A stretch of 64,000 nucleotides of DNA from Christensenella sp964438705 (GTDB lineage: Bacteria > Bacillota > Clostridia > Christensenellales > Christensenellaceae), in contig CAYTKQ010000008.1 in assembly GCA_964438705.1 (NCBI GenBank), forward strand, positions 1 through 64,000. The letters are read 5' to 3'. Position numbers and translations under genes: made by a program. Below the pieces are notes generated by a model. That model saw nothing but the letters and a program-made list of their open reading frames with translations, did not search any database and was not told the origin of the DNA. Shown here piece after piece: positions 52,393-61,347 of the stretch (within the stretch, counting starts at the first letter, position 1; each line of letters begins with the position of its first letter).

Positions 52393-52397
52393 CCTGT

Positions 52398-52426
52398 TTG
52401 ATTTTTTTCTCGTTTTTCTGTAAAAT
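52398..52426 (+). promoter_or_regulatory. Promoter of the peptidoglycan-binding protein (apparently leaderless)
   Basis: -35 TTGATT (52398-52403), 17-bp spacer, TAAAAT (52421-52426), then six bases to the ATG at 52433. Its -35 box nearly abuts that of the opposing recX promoter. Confidence 0.6.
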
Positions 52427-52432
52427 AAACCT

Positions 52433-53179
52433 ATGAGAAAACTGATACTGATCTTCCTGCTCGTATGCCTGATGGCGGTTCCCGTGCTCGGCCTTGCGGA
52501 AGGAGACACAACAATCAAACAATCCTCGGTGGGCGACGACGTTGCACTCGTTCAGATGCGTCTGCGCGATCTCGGATACCTCAATTACCGTCCCACCGGA
52601 AAGTTCAGCGATATGACGGCGGATGCCGTTCGCGTCTTCCAGCAGCAAAACGGGATCTCTCCCGACGGGCAGGTGGGCAGCGCCACCTATGATGCGTTGT
52701 TTTCCGATGCGGTCAAGCGCGCGCCCTTAAGCACGGGCATCAAAAAGGTCGCGGGACCCGGCTATTCCGGCACGGTCACACAAAAGGGCGAGCTTTCCTC
52801 TTGGGCACAGATCGATCCGCTGATTCCCGTGGGTGCGCAATTCAGCGTGCAAGACCTCAACAGCGGAAAAACCTTCCAATTGGCACGTACCGGCGGGCAA
52901 AACTGTGCATATGCCGCAACCGTTTCCGCGGAAGACTATCAGGCCTACCGCGCCTCATTCGGCGGCGACGATACCTGGGAGCACCGCGCCGTTTTGGTTG
53001 AAATCAACGGAACACAATACGCTGCCTCCTTGTTCGGTCAGCCGTCCGGCGGCGACGATGCATATGGCAGCGGAATGAAGGGCCATACCTTCCTTTATTT
53101 TAACGACAGCAGGACCGACATCTCCGGCCTCGCGGACGACGAGCACATCCTCGCCATCACACGCGCCGCCGGAAAATAG
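52433..53179 (+). CDS. Secreted peptidoglycan-binding-domain protein
   Basis: A 248-residue exported protein: signal peptide (residues 1-22, ending VLGLA), a PG_binding_1 domain (about 35-92, with VALVQMRLRDLGYLNYRPTG and QQQNGISPDGQVGSATYDAL), and an unrecognised C-terminal domain of about 130 residues (starting near KGELSSWAQIDPLIPVGAQF and containing HEHxxAV-like WEHRAVLVEINGTQYAASLF and GMKGHTFLYFNDSRT). The His-bearing C-terminus may be catalytic, but no known hydrolase motif is clear. No ribosome-binding site is visible. Confidence 0.85.
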   Translation: MRKLILIFLLVCLMAVPVLGLAEGDTTIKQSSVGDDVALVQMRLRDLGYLNYRPTGKFSDMTADAVRVFQQQNGISPDGQVGSATYDALFSDAVKRAPLSTGIKKVAGPGYSGTVTQKGELSSWAQIDPLIPVGAQFSVQDLNSGKTFQLARTGGQNCAYAATVSAEDYQAYRASFGGDDTWEHRAVLVEINGTQYAASLFGQPSGGDDAYGSGMKGHTFLYFNDSRTDISGLADDEHILAITRAAGK

Positions 53180-53192
53180 ATCAGACCAACGC

Positions 53193-53701
53193 AAAGGGGC
53201 TGTCTCAGCAATCGTTTTTATACAAAATCGTCCTTCAGCAAATAAAAATCGGCTTAAAATCATACTGATTTTAGCCCTTTTTTATGAGTTGATGTATATT
53301 ATGCGTATGCGATTTTGCACAGCGGGTCGGCGGGGCGTTGTACATCAGCACGCCAGTCGGGAATTTGCATCCCGCTAACCCAACCCCGCTACGCGGTGTT
53401 AAAGCGCGCGGGACGCAAACACCCAACCGACGCGCGGCGAACAGACGGCGCATAACCGTCACCGACCCTGATGTGCCGGGGTGCGTAGCCTGTTGCAAGA
53501 TGCCGACGGACGGGGCCTTGTGCAGGGCGCTTAGAGATTTATTTCTTGCTGACGCGCCCGGAACACGGAGCGGCGGCTCTGAAGCTTTGGCCTTGCTTTT
53601 GTGAAATCGACGCCGCGTCCCCGGGAGGTCGGCGCTTGCAACTAGGCTTAGGTTGTTTAAAATCACATGCATTGTTATACGCTTAATGAGACAACCCCTT
53701 T
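53193..53701. mobile_element. 509-bp segment bounded by 15-bp inverted repeats
   Basis: AAAGGGGCTGTCTCA (53193-53207) and TGAGACAACCCCTTT (53687-53701) are inverted copies with one mismatch. Between them are a hairpin near the left end and a GC-rich stretch with an unconvincing 88-codon open frame (53338-53604) rich in Arg, Pro and Thr. No transposase and no clear target duplication are seen. The right repeat abuts the amylase stop codon. It looks like a non-autonomous transposon or IS remnant. This is the only sizeable gene-free stretch in the right half. Confidence 0.55.
53251..53282 (+). terminator. Terminator after the peptidoglycan-binding protein
   Basis: GGCTTAAAATCA/TGATTTTAGCC hairpin with one mismatch, followed by CTTTTTT. 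It lies inside the inverted-repeat segment. Confidence 0.6.
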
Positions 53702-55153
53702 TTATTCCGCCAATCCCCACACCGACACGCTGCCGTCGTTTACGGAAAACACCGCATGACCGTCTCCCTCCACATGCACATGCTCCGGCCTGTACCCCAA
53801 AAGGTCGCGGAACGCACGTCCTGCGAAACGTTCCCCCACATACATCCGCTTTTCTCCGCCGACCTCGTTGGACATCAACACCGCAAGGCCTGAACGCTCG
53901 TGCGCATCCGTTCCCTCGCGCGTCCATCCCACAAGATGCGGATCGTCGAAATAGTCGTGCTGCGCACCGTACACCCGCTCCTCGCGCGCCTTGATCATGG
54001 GCCGCAGCCATTCCTTTTTTGCGTCGATCCCATGCGTCGGGATACCATAATAATCGCCATAGAATACACACGGATACCCGTCCTTGCGCAGCAAAATCAG
54101 CGCATAGGCAAGCGGCTTGAACCAGTCCTGCACCCACGATTCCAGCGACTGCCCGGGCTGCGTGTCGTGGTTATCAACAAAGGGCACCGCCAGAAGCGGC
54201 CGCTCCTTCACGAGCGTATTGTCAAAAATCGTACGCATGTCAAAACCGCCGCCCGCGTCTGCCGCGTCCCGAAACCGGAAGTGGAGAGGTACGTCAAACA
54301 GCGAAAGTGCGCCGTCCGTCACATTGATATAATTCAAAAGCCTGCTCACGTCTCCGTTCCAGTATTCGCCCACCGCAAACAACTCGCGGCCAGCTACTTC
54401 ACGCAGTACGCTCAGCCATTCGCTGTAAAACGTGAAGCGCATATGCTTGACTGCGTCGATGCGGAATCCGTCCACAACTGCCTGGGCAATGTACCACTTC
54501 CCCCAGCGGATAAGCTCCTGCACGACCTCTTCATTGCGCAGATCAAGGCTTGCGCCCATCAAATATTCATAGTTGCCAAATTCCCAGTCCACCTCTTCCT
54601 GCCACTCTTTTCCCGTGAACTGAAAGATCGCACTGCGCCCGGTGCGCTCGTCCCTGTCGATTGCCGCAAAATGCGCACTGTTCCATTTGAAATCGGAATA
54701 TTTCCCGTTCCTGCCCGGGAAGCTGAACTTTGTCCACGCGGAAATCATCTCGTCACCGCTCAACTGCTCGTAACGATTTTCCTGCGCAAACTCACGCACC
54801 GACACCCACTCGGTCTCGTCGGCCCCAAGCTTATGGTCAAGTACGATGTCCGCATACACCTGCAATCCAGCGGCGTGCAGCGCGTCGATGGCCTGCAGAT
54901 ATTCCTCCCGCGTCCCATATTTCGTCGCCACAGACCCCTTCTGATCAAATTCACCCAGATCGTAAAGGTCGTACACAGCATAGCCCACGTCGTTCGCGCC
55001 TTCGTTGCCCTTATAGGCAGGGGGAAGCCACACCGCCGTGATGCCGTCTCCGGCAAGCTCCGGTGCTTTTTCAACGGTCTGCCTCCACAATACTCCGGCG
55101 GGCAGCTCCCACTCGAAATACTGCATCATTGTCCCGTTTTTTCCGGCACTCAT
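53702..55153 (-). CDS. Cytoplasmic alpha-amylase (GH13)
   Basis: Endo-acting alpha-1,4-glucan hydrolase of 483 residues, with no signal peptide, so probably intracellular and acting on imported dextrins or glycogen. GH13 subfamily-5-type start KNGTMMQYFEWELPAGVLWR, VYADIVLDHK, nucleophile in DGFRIDAVKH, acid/base Glu in AVGEYWNGD, and FVDNHDTQPGQSL. AAGGGA eight bases before MSAGKNGTMM sets the start. It is the last gene of the polA-coaE-SLT-SBP run and adds to the glycogen-handling enzymes at the left end of the window. Confidence 0.93.
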   Translation of the reverse strand: MSAGKNGTMMQYFEWELPAGVLWRQTVEKAPELAGDGITAVWLPPAYKGNEGANDVGYAVYDLYDLGEFDQKGSVATKYGTREEYLQAIDALHAAGLQVYADIVLDHKLGADETEWVSVREFAQENRYEQLSGDEMISAWTKFSFPGRNGKYSDFKWNSAHFAAIDRDERTGRSAIFQFTGKEWQEEVDWEFGNYEYLMGASLDLRNEEVVQELIRWGKWYIAQAVVDGFRIDAVKHMRFTFYSEWLSVLREVAGRELFAVGEYWNGDVSRLLNYINVTDGALSLFDVPLHFRFRDAADAGGGFDMRTIFDNTLVKERPLLAVPFVDNHDTQPGQSLESWVQDWFKPLAYALILLRKDGYPCVFYGDYYGIPTHGIDAKKEWLRPMIKAREERVYGAQHDYFDDPHLVGWTREGTDAHERSGLAVLMSNEVGGEKRMYVGERFAGRAFRDLLGYRPEHVHVEGDGHAVFSVNDGSVSVWGLAE

Positions 55154-55215
55154 ACAAAATTTCCCTTCATGCAAATTCCACAGCGGCACAGTGTGCCGCT
55201 TGGAACGCCCCATGT

Positions 55216-56898
55216 TCAGCTCTTCTGATAATACCAGTCGCTGATGCCCGTGAACACCTGCCCCTGCCGCATGCCCGTGATCCCCTTCAACAGATCGTTG
55301 CACACAGCGGAATTCATGCGGAAATAAAGTCCGATCTGCGGTACGCGCTCCACCAACTGTTTTTGCAGCTCGGCATAGCTCTTTTTCACGTCCTCTTCTT
55401 GAAACGCGTTACGTGCCGCGCCGATCGCGCTGCTCAGCTCCGCGCTGTCTACGCCGCCAAAGTTGCCCGCACCGCCCACGTCAAACAAAAATCCAATGTC
55501 CGGATCCTCGTCCAGATAAAAGCTGCAAAACGCAAGGTCGAAGCTTCGTGCTTGCAAACGACCCATATAATCCTCCTGGCTCAGCGCCTCCACGTTGACC
55601 ACGATCCCCACTTCCTTGAGCTGCTTGGCGATCGCCTTCGCCGCCTCCACACGATAGGGCGTGTTTCTGTCGTCCTGCACAATGAGCGATAAGGTGAGTA
55701 TGCCGCCCTGTGTGTCCTCCTCGCTCGTCCGATACCCCGCAGCGCGCAAAAGCTCGCGGGCGGTATTTAGATCGTCGTCCTGCTTATATTTTGAATCATA
55801 CGCGTAAAAATTCGGCGTAATCGGCATATTTGCGGGCACCGCGTGGTTCAAAAGCACCGTTGAAATGATCTCCCGCCTGTCGACCGAGTAAGAAAGCGCC
55901 TGCCGCACCTCTGTTACGCCAAGCGCTGCATTGCCGAGGTTTGGAACCAGACAGTCGTAGTAATTCGTCATATAGTCGATCACCTGCGTTTTCCCTGCGA
56001 TCTTATATTTGCCCGCATACAGCACATCTGTCGTCACGAAATCCAAAACGCTTGTGGAAACGGCCTCCAGCTTTGCCGTGCTTCCGCTCATCGGCTTTGC
56101 AACGATTTTAGGGATGTTCGGTGTCGTGCCCCACCAGTTCTCGTTCACGCTCAACTCCATCTGACTTTGCGGATCATACGAATCGATTTTATAAGGTCCC
56201 GTCCCCGCCTGTCCCGCCGCATTCGTCACGGGGAATGTCATGAAATAGAGCGCCTCCAGCCCCGGCTTGGTCATCGTCACCTTCACCGTGCTCGTATCCA
56301 CGATCTCCACATTGCTCACAACGGCATTATATTGCGCATAACGGTTCTCCTGCATCTCCGGTGCGGGTGCGGAAGGGCTGGGAGATGCCTCCTGATTGTC
56401 CGTCGCTTCAGGGGTTTGTTCCGTTTCGCTCGGTTCTGTTGGCGTCACCGGCGCGGGCGTCATTTCGCGCACCTTGTTTGCGCTGCGCACAACGTCGTCC
56501 GCGCTCAGCGGCGTTCCATCGGAAAAAGACGCGTTTTGCCTGATCTTGAAGGTATACACCGTTCCGCTTTCGTCCGCCTCCCATGATTCCGCAAGGCAGG
56601 GCTGCGGTTTCCCCGTTTCGTCGATGCGCACGGGCGTCTCATACACCAGCCCCAAAAGGTTCACGAGATCCTCATCGCTCGCCTGCAACGGGTCTAGGGA
56701 ACCGGCATTTGCGGGCATCGCAATAAAAAGATCACCGCCCGGCTGCTTTTCCGCCACAGCGGAAGAAGCGGAGGGCGCAGCGCTCGCCGACCCATTCTGC
56801 GTATTGTTTCCGCACGCGGCAAGCGACACCGCCGCACACACGAGCAGGCATGAAACGATTGTCCTAACCCAGCTCGTAATATTCTTTGTATTTCTCAT
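55216..56898 (-). CDS. Peptide/nickel-type ABC substrate-binding lipoprotein
   Basis: SBP family 5 (OppA/DppA-like) protein of 560 residues. Signal peptide with lipobox LAAC (Cys29), an Ala/Ser linker, then LYETPVRIDETGKPQPCLAE-type start of the domain, SFSDGTPLSADDV, and DPDIGFLFDVGGAGNFGGVD. Residues 147-183 form a Pro/Thr/Glu/Ser-rich low-complexity insertion inside the domain, unusual for the family. Its start lies 35 bp inside the transglycosylase gene. No permease or ATPase genes adjoin, so it is an orphan receptor or uses a distant transporter. Confidence 0.9.
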   Translation of the reverse strand: MRNTKNITSWVRTIVSCLLVCAAVSLAACGNNTQNGSASAAPSASSAVAEKQPGGDLFIAMPANAGSLDPLQASDEDLVNLLGLVYETPVRIDETGKPQPCLAESWEADESGTVYTFKIRQNASFSDGTPLSADDVVRSANKVREMTPAPVTPTEPSETEQTPEATDNQEASPSPSAPAPEMQENRYAQYNAVVSNVEIVDTSTVKVTMTKPGLEALYFMTFPVTNAAGQAGTGPYKIDSYDPQSQMELSVNENWWGTTPNIPKIVAKPMSGSTAKLEAVSTSVLDFVTTDVLYAGKYKIAGKTQVIDYMTNYYDCLVPNLGNAALGVTEVRQALSYSVDRREIISTVLLNHAVPANMPITPNFYAYDSKYKQDDDLNTARELLRAAGYRTSEEDTQGGILTLSLIVQDDRNTPYRVEAAKAIAKQLKEVGIVVNVEALSQEDYMGRLQARSFDLAFCSFYLDEDPDIGFLFDVGGAGNFGGVDSAELSSAIGAARNAFQEEDVKKSYAELQKQLVERVPQIGLYFRMNSAVCNDLLKGITGMRQGQVFTGISDWYYQKS

Positions 56899-57460
56899 AT
56901 GCCTTCGTCACCTTTTTGACATAGTTGTCCGTCTGTTCATAGGGAATCTTCGTAAGCGTCTTTCCATCCTGCGAATACTGCGGGTCGGCAAGCCACTCCT
57001 TTACCTTGTTGTGTCCCGCATTATACGCCGCCATCATCACGGGCAAACTGTCAAATCGCTCGTCAAGGAAGTTTAAATACCAGCATCCCATTTTGATGTT
57101 CGTCTCCGGATCATATAAATCATCCGTCTTGAAATCCTCCATCTTCAGCTTCCCCGCGATCCACTCTCCCGTCTCGGGCATCACCTGCATCAGGCCGATT
57201 GCCCCAACATTAGAAACCGCTTCTGCGTCAAATCCGCTTTCCGTATGGATCACCGCAGCCACAAAATAAGGATCGAGGCTGTATTCCGCCGCATATTGTT
57301 CGATCAGCTCCTTATATTCCAGCTTATATTTGTTTCTGTCCATCTCCGGCATCACCACAAACACGCCGACCACCGCAAGAACCGCAATCGCCGCGACCAC
57401 CACAACAGCAATCAGCGCTTTTCTGTTTCCCCCATGCCTATTTCCCGATCTTCTCATCAT
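56864..57460 (-). CDS. Membrane-anchored lytic transglycosylase (SLT)
   Basis: Peptidoglycan-cleaving GH23-type enzyme, 198 residues. One membrane segment (about 15-37), then the SLT domain: catalytic Glu74 in VIHTESGFDAEAVS, GAIGLMQVMPETGEWIAGKL, NIKMGCWYLNFLDERF and MAAYNAGHNKVKEWL. The organisation is that of Slt70-related proteins such as YjbJ of Bacillus. Overlaps coaE by 23 bp and the binding-protein gene by 35 bp. Confidence 0.94.
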   Translation of the reverse strand: MMRRSGNRHGGNRKALIAVVVVAAIAVLAVVGVFVVMPEMDRNKYKLEYKELIEQYAAEYSLDPYFVAAVIHTESGFDAEAVSNVGAIGLMQVMPETGEWIAGKLKMEDFKTDDLYDPETNIKMGCWYLNFLDERFDSLPVMMAAYNAGHNKVKEWLADPQYSQDGKTLTKIPYEQTDNYVKKVTKAYEKYKEYYELG

Positions 57461-58028
57461 AAAGTTCCCCTATTTGTTTTTTCAAATGCGCAAGCGTGCC
57501 GTCATTTTCGATCACAACATCCGCATATCGTTCCATGTCCTCTTCACGCGACTGGTTATCGAGTCGGTTTTGCGCGTGCTTCTCGTCGATTCCGTCCCGC
57601 CGCAAAATCCGCTCCTTTTTTCGTTCACCCGCCGCGCGCACAAGCCATATCTCGTCCACGTCCTTTTCAAGCCCCACATCCGTCAGCAGCGCGCAGTCCA
57701 CCACCACAACGCCCTTTTGAGACGCTTCCTTCCTGCGGCGCACCTCGTCGATCACCAGCGGATGCAGAATGGCGTTTAGCCGCAAAAGCGCCTCCTTGTC
57801 CGCAAACACAACCGCGCCCAGCGCACGGCGGTCAAGCGTGCCGTCCGCCAGAAAATAATCTTGACCAAATACCGCACGCACGGCAGCATAGCCCGGCTGT
57901 CCAATCTCGCACAGCTCATGCACAACGCGGTCCGCGTCGATCACATCCGCGCCCAGCGTTTCAAGATATGCCGCGGCGGTGCTTTTGCCCGCACCGCTGT
58001 TGCCAATGAGGCCAATGGTTCGTTTCAT
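57438..58028 (-). CDS. coaE: Dephospho-CoA kinase
   Basis: Last step of CoA synthesis: phosphorylates the ribose 3'-OH of dephospho-CoA. The 196-residue product has P-loop LIGNSGAGKSTAAAYLETLG at the start, DADRVVHEL, LHPLVIDEVRRRK and VVDCALLTDVGLEKDVDEIW, with the LID R-D-G-I-D segment. Start ATG overlaps the polA stop (ATGA); the frame upstream is only polA in another phase. The polA-coaE order is conserved in many Bacillota. Confidence 0.95.
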   Translation of the reverse strand: MKRTIGLIGNSGAGKSTAAAYLETLGADVIDADRVVHELCEIGQPGYAAVRAVFGQDYFLADGTLDRRALGAVVFADKEALLRLNAILHPLVIDEVRRRKEASQKGVVVVDCALLTDVGLEKDVDEIWLVRAAGERKKERILRRDGIDEKHAQNRLDNQSREEDMERYADVVIENDGTLAHLKKQIGELYDEKIGK

Positions 58029-60538
58029 TTCGCCTCCGCCCACGTCTTCCCCCGCGCGACGTTCACGCGCAGCGGCACGCTCAAGTCCACGGCGTTTTCC
58101 ATGCATTCGCGCAAAAGCTCGGTCACAGCCTCTTCTTCACCGTTCTTTGCGTAAAGGATCAGTTCGTCATGCACCTGCAAAACAAGCTTGGATTCATAGC
58201 CCTTTTCTTTGAGCGCGCGCTCAACCTTGTTCATCGCAATCTTGATCACATCCGCGGCGCTGCCCTGTATGGGGGTGTTGAGCGCCGCGCGCTCCCCAAA
58301 CGAGCGGATGTTGTAGTTGCCGGATGAAAGCTCCGGGATATAGCGTATCCGTCCGCAGATCGTGCGCACAAACCCATCCTCGTGTGCGCGCGCAATGATC
58401 TCGTCCATGTATTTGCGCACCCCGTCAAATTCCTCAAAATACCGGGCAATATAGTCCGCCGCCTGCTTGCGCGTAATGCCAAGGTTGCGCGCCAGTCCAA
58501 AATCGCTTATGCCATAAACGATCCCGAAATTGACTGCCTTTGCACTTGCGCGTTCTGCCGGGGTCACATCCCCGATCTCCTTGCCAAGCACCTCCGCCGC
58601 CGTGCGCGCGTGGATGTCCTGTCCCTTCAAAAACGCGTCCTTAAGGTGTTCATCGTCCGCGATCGCCGCCAAGATGCGCAGCTCGATCTGCGAATAGTCT
58701 GCGGAGACGATCTCGTAGCCGTCGGGCGCCACAAACGCGCTCCTGATGTCGCTTGCCATTGCGGACTTGATGGGGATGTTCTGCAAATTCGGCTCCACGC
58801 TCGAAAGCCGTCCGGTCGCCGTCGCCGTCTGCAAAAACGTCGTGTGGATCATTCCGCTGCGGATCAGCCCAATCAGCCCGTCCACATACGTTCCCTTCAA
58901 TTTTGTCAGCGAACGATATTCCATGATATAACGAATGACGGGATGCTTTTTTTCCAGCTTTTCCAAAACCTCTACATCCGTGGAATAACCCGTTTTGGTT
59001 TTTTTAACGGCGGGAAGCCCCAGCTTTTCAAACAATATCTCCGCAAGCTGCTTGGGTGAACTGATGTTGAACTCCTGCCCTGCCAGCTCGTAAATGCGTC
59101 CCGTCAGCTCGCCGATCTGCCGGTCATACTTTTTCCCCAGCGCCGCAAGCGTTTCGCCGCTCACGCGGAAGCCTTGCGTTTCCATATCATAGAGCACCCG
59201 CAGCAGCGGCTGCTCGATCTCATACATCACCTGTTCAAGCTCCGTACGTTCGATCTCGTCGCGCTGCAACTCCGCAAGTGCAAACAGCCCCGCCGCGTTT
59301 TCCTCAAGCTCTGCGCGCTTCATCACGCCCGTCAGGTCATATTTCGAATAGGACGGGTTCAATACCCACGCGCCCAGCATCGTGTCGTAAAAATCTTCAA
59401 ACACCTCGCCCCATTCATGCATCAGCGCCTTCACGTCATGAGCGATCACCCTTTTGTCCGCCAAAAACGGCTTCAAGGCCTTGAGCACATCGCTCAAGTC
59501 ATATCCCTCGTCGAGCAGCGTCATCTTCAGCGGGATCACATATTCCGTTTCTCCGTCGATTGCCAGCCGAATCCCGTCCCTGTAGAGCAGCGCAAATTCA
59601 TACGCGTCATTGAGCAGCGTCAGCTCGTCCGGCGCAATCATTCTCGTTTCCGTCACTTTTTTCTGCTCACGTTTGATGTCGAAACGCTTCAGGAAGGACG
59701 AAAAACCATATTGCTCGCTCATCGTACGCAGCCCGTCCATATCAAAACCGGAAAAGGCAAAATCCTTCAACTCTTTTTTGAGCGGCATGGCCGATTCAAT
59801 GGTCGCAAGGTCTTTCGACATGAATGCAGACTCTTTGCCGTTCACAAGCTTTTCATACAGCTTGTTTTTGGGAAGTGCGTCAAGGTTCTCGTAAAGTTCC
59901 TCGACGGTCGGATATTCATGCAGCAGCTTGAGCGCCGTCTTCTCTCCGATTCCCGCAATCCCGGGAATGTTGTCCGACGCGTCACCCATCAGCGCCTTCA
60001 AATCGGGAATCTGCGCGGGGGTAAGCCCCCATTCTTCCATCAGCGCTTCACGCGTCATCAGCTTGGTCTCGCTCACGCCTTTTTTTGTGAGCACTACGCT
60101 GATGTGATCGTCAATGAGCTGCAATTGATCTTTGTCCGCCGTAAAAATATATGACGCAATATTTTCCTTCTCCGCGCGCACGGAAAGCGCGCCGATGATA
60201 TCATCCGCTTCATATCCCGCCTGATCCACACACACAACGCCCACCTGCTTGAGCGCCTCCTGAATCATCGGTATCTGCGCAAGCAGCTCCTCCGGCGTCT
60301 TGCGCCGTCCGGCCTTGTATTCCTCATACTTCTCGTGCCGGAATGTCTTCTCCCTGCGGTCAAACGCCACCGCGATATAGGTGGGATTGTATTCCTCCAC
60401 CACGCGGAACAGCATCGTAAAAAAGCCGTACATTGCGTTTGTCGGCCTTCCTTCCTTGTCCTGCATTGTTGTGGGCAGTGCCCAATACGCCCTGAAAACA
60501 AGGCTGTTCCCGTCGATTGCGAGCAATGTGTCCGCCAT
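58025..60538 (-). CDS. polA: DNA polymerase I
   Basis: Repair and Okazaki-fragment polymerase, 837 residues. The 5'-3' exonuclease (about 1-290) has LLAIDGNSLVFRAYWALPTT, VAFDRREKTFRHEKYEEYKA and GDASDNIPGIAGIGEKTALK. The middle domain keeps the fold but its exonuclease motifs are degenerate (RLAIDGETEYVIPLKMTLL lacks the metal-binding DxE), so there is probably no proofreading, as in Bacillus. The polymerase part has IVSADYSQIELRILAAIADD (motif A), RASAKAVNFGIVYGIS (motif B) and LVLQVHDELILYA (motif C). AGGAGG precedes the ATG. Confidence 0.97.
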   Translation of the reverse strand: MADTLLAIDGNSLVFRAYWALPTTMQDKEGRPTNAMYGFFTMLFRVVEEYNPTYIAVAFDRREKTFRHEKYEEYKAGRRKTPEELLAQIPMIQEALKQVGVVCVDQAGYEADDIIGALSVRAEKENIASYIFTADKDQLQLIDDHISVVLTKKGVSETKLMTREALMEEWGLTPAQIPDLKALMGDASDNIPGIAGIGEKTALKLLHEYPTVEELYENLDALPKNKLYEKLVNGKESAFMSKDLATIESAMPLKKELKDFAFSGFDMDGLRTMSEQYGFSSFLKRFDIKREQKKVTETRMIAPDELTLLNDAYEFALLYRDGIRLAIDGETEYVIPLKMTLLDEGYDLSDVLKALKPFLADKRVIAHDVKALMHEWGEVFEDFYDTMLGAWVLNPSYSKYDLTGVMKRAELEENAAGLFALAELQRDEIERTELEQVMYEIEQPLLRVLYDMETQGFRVSGETLAALGKKYDRQIGELTGRIYELAGQEFNISSPKQLAEILFEKLGLPAVKKTKTGYSTDVEVLEKLEKKHPVIRYIMEYRSLTKLKGTYVDGLIGLIRSGMIHTTFLQTATATGRLSSVEPNLQNIPIKSAMASDIRSAFVAPDGYEIVSADYSQIELRILAAIADDEHLKDAFLKGQDIHARTAAEVLGKEIGDVTPAERASAKAVNFGIVYGISDFGLARNLGITRKQAADYIARYFEEFDGVRKYMDEIIARAHEDGFVRTICGRIRYIPELSSGNYNIRSFGERAALNTPIQGSAADVIKIAMNKVERALKEKGYESKLVLQVHDELILYAKNGEEEAVTELLRECMENAVDLSVPLRVNVARGKTWAEAK

Positions 60539-60565
60539 AAAAACCTCCTGCGTTGCGACTCCAAT

Positions 60566-60594
60566 ATTTTACCATGTCCAGCCCTTAAAATCAA
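60566..60594 (-). promoter_or_regulatory. Promoter of the polA operon
   Basis: TTGATT (60594-60589), 17-bp spacer, TAAAAT (60571-60566) on the minus strand, about 28 bp before the polA ATG. Confidence 0.6.
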
Positions 60595-60597
60595 ACG

Positions 60598-60636
60598 AAG
60601 GCGGGCCGCTTCGTGCCTTGAAACGCCCCGCCTTTA
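60598..60636 (-). terminator. Terminator after lrgB
   Basis: Stem AAGGCGGG/CCCGCCTT extended by further pairs with a short loop, followed by a T-rich stretch. Separates lrgAB from the polA promoter. Confidence 0.7.
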
Positions 60637-60666
60637 TGAACACTTTTTAAATTTTTCACAGCTTCC

Positions 60667-61347
60667 CTAATGGATCACCATCGCAAACAAAACGGTCAAT
60701 ATCCCTGAAATCCCGATGGCAAGCCCGCTCATCGCACCCTCCACCTCGCCGATCTCAAGCGCCTTCGCCGTGCCAAGCGCGTGGCTCGACGTGCCGATCG
60801 CAACCCCGGCGGCAATTGGGTTTTTGACACGAAACAGCTTGATAAACGCGGGCGCGAAGATCGCCCCCACAATGCCCGTAACGAGCACCGCCGCAACGGT
60901 GATGGACGGCTCTCCGCCAAATTGCACCGAAACCTCCATCGCAATGGGCGAGGTCACCGACTTGGGGATCAGCGAAGCGGTCATCACCTCGTCCAGCCCA
61001 AACAGTGTGCACAGGCCGTAAACGCTGCCCATCGAGACAAGCGAACCGACCGCGCTGCCAATGATGATGGGCAAAAAATTCCGCTTCAAAAGCCATGCCT
61101 GCCGGTAAATGGAAAGCGCGAGCGCCGCCGTAGCCGGCACCAAAAAGAACCCGATGAAGTCTCCGCCTTTGTTGAACGCCTCAAGCGGGATGTCGAACAC
61201 CAAAAGCACGGCAATCACCACCGCAATCGCAATCATCAACGGATTCGCAATGGGCGATTTCACCTTGGCGTTGATCCATAAGCCAAGCGCGTATGCCCCC
61301 ACGCACAGCAATATCCCAAAAAACGGAGAGCTCACAATCTCATTCAT
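60667..61347 (-). CDS. lrgB: LrgB/CidB family membrane protein
   Basis: A 226-residue membrane protein with six to seven hydrophobic segments and family motifs: NPLMIAIAVVIAVLLVFDIP, VPATAALALSIYRQ, LIPKSVTSPIAMEVSVQFGG and GTSSHALGTAKALEIGEVEG. LrgAB/CidAB proteins modulate murein hydrolase activity and have been linked to pyruvate transport. GGAGGG five bases before the ATG. Overlaps lrgA by 8 bp, the usual pair. Confidence 0.95.
   Translation of the reverse strand: MNEIVSSPFFGILLCVGAYALGLWINAKVKSPIANPLMIAIAVVIAVLLVFDIPLEAFNKGGDFIGFFLVPATAALALSIYRQAWLLKRNFLPIIIGSAVGSLVSMGSVYGLCTLFGLDEVMTASLIPKSVTSPIAMEVSVQFGGEPSITVAAVLVTGIVGAIFAPAFIKLFRVKNPIAAGVAIGTSSHALGTAKALEIGEVEGAMSGLAIGISGILTVLFAMVIH

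Noticed and set aside
53271..54137. 288-codon minus-strand frame across the inverted-repeat element and the amylase 3' end
   Set aside because: It overlaps the amylase gene in another frame, has a Cys/Arg-biased composition and no ribosome-binding site.
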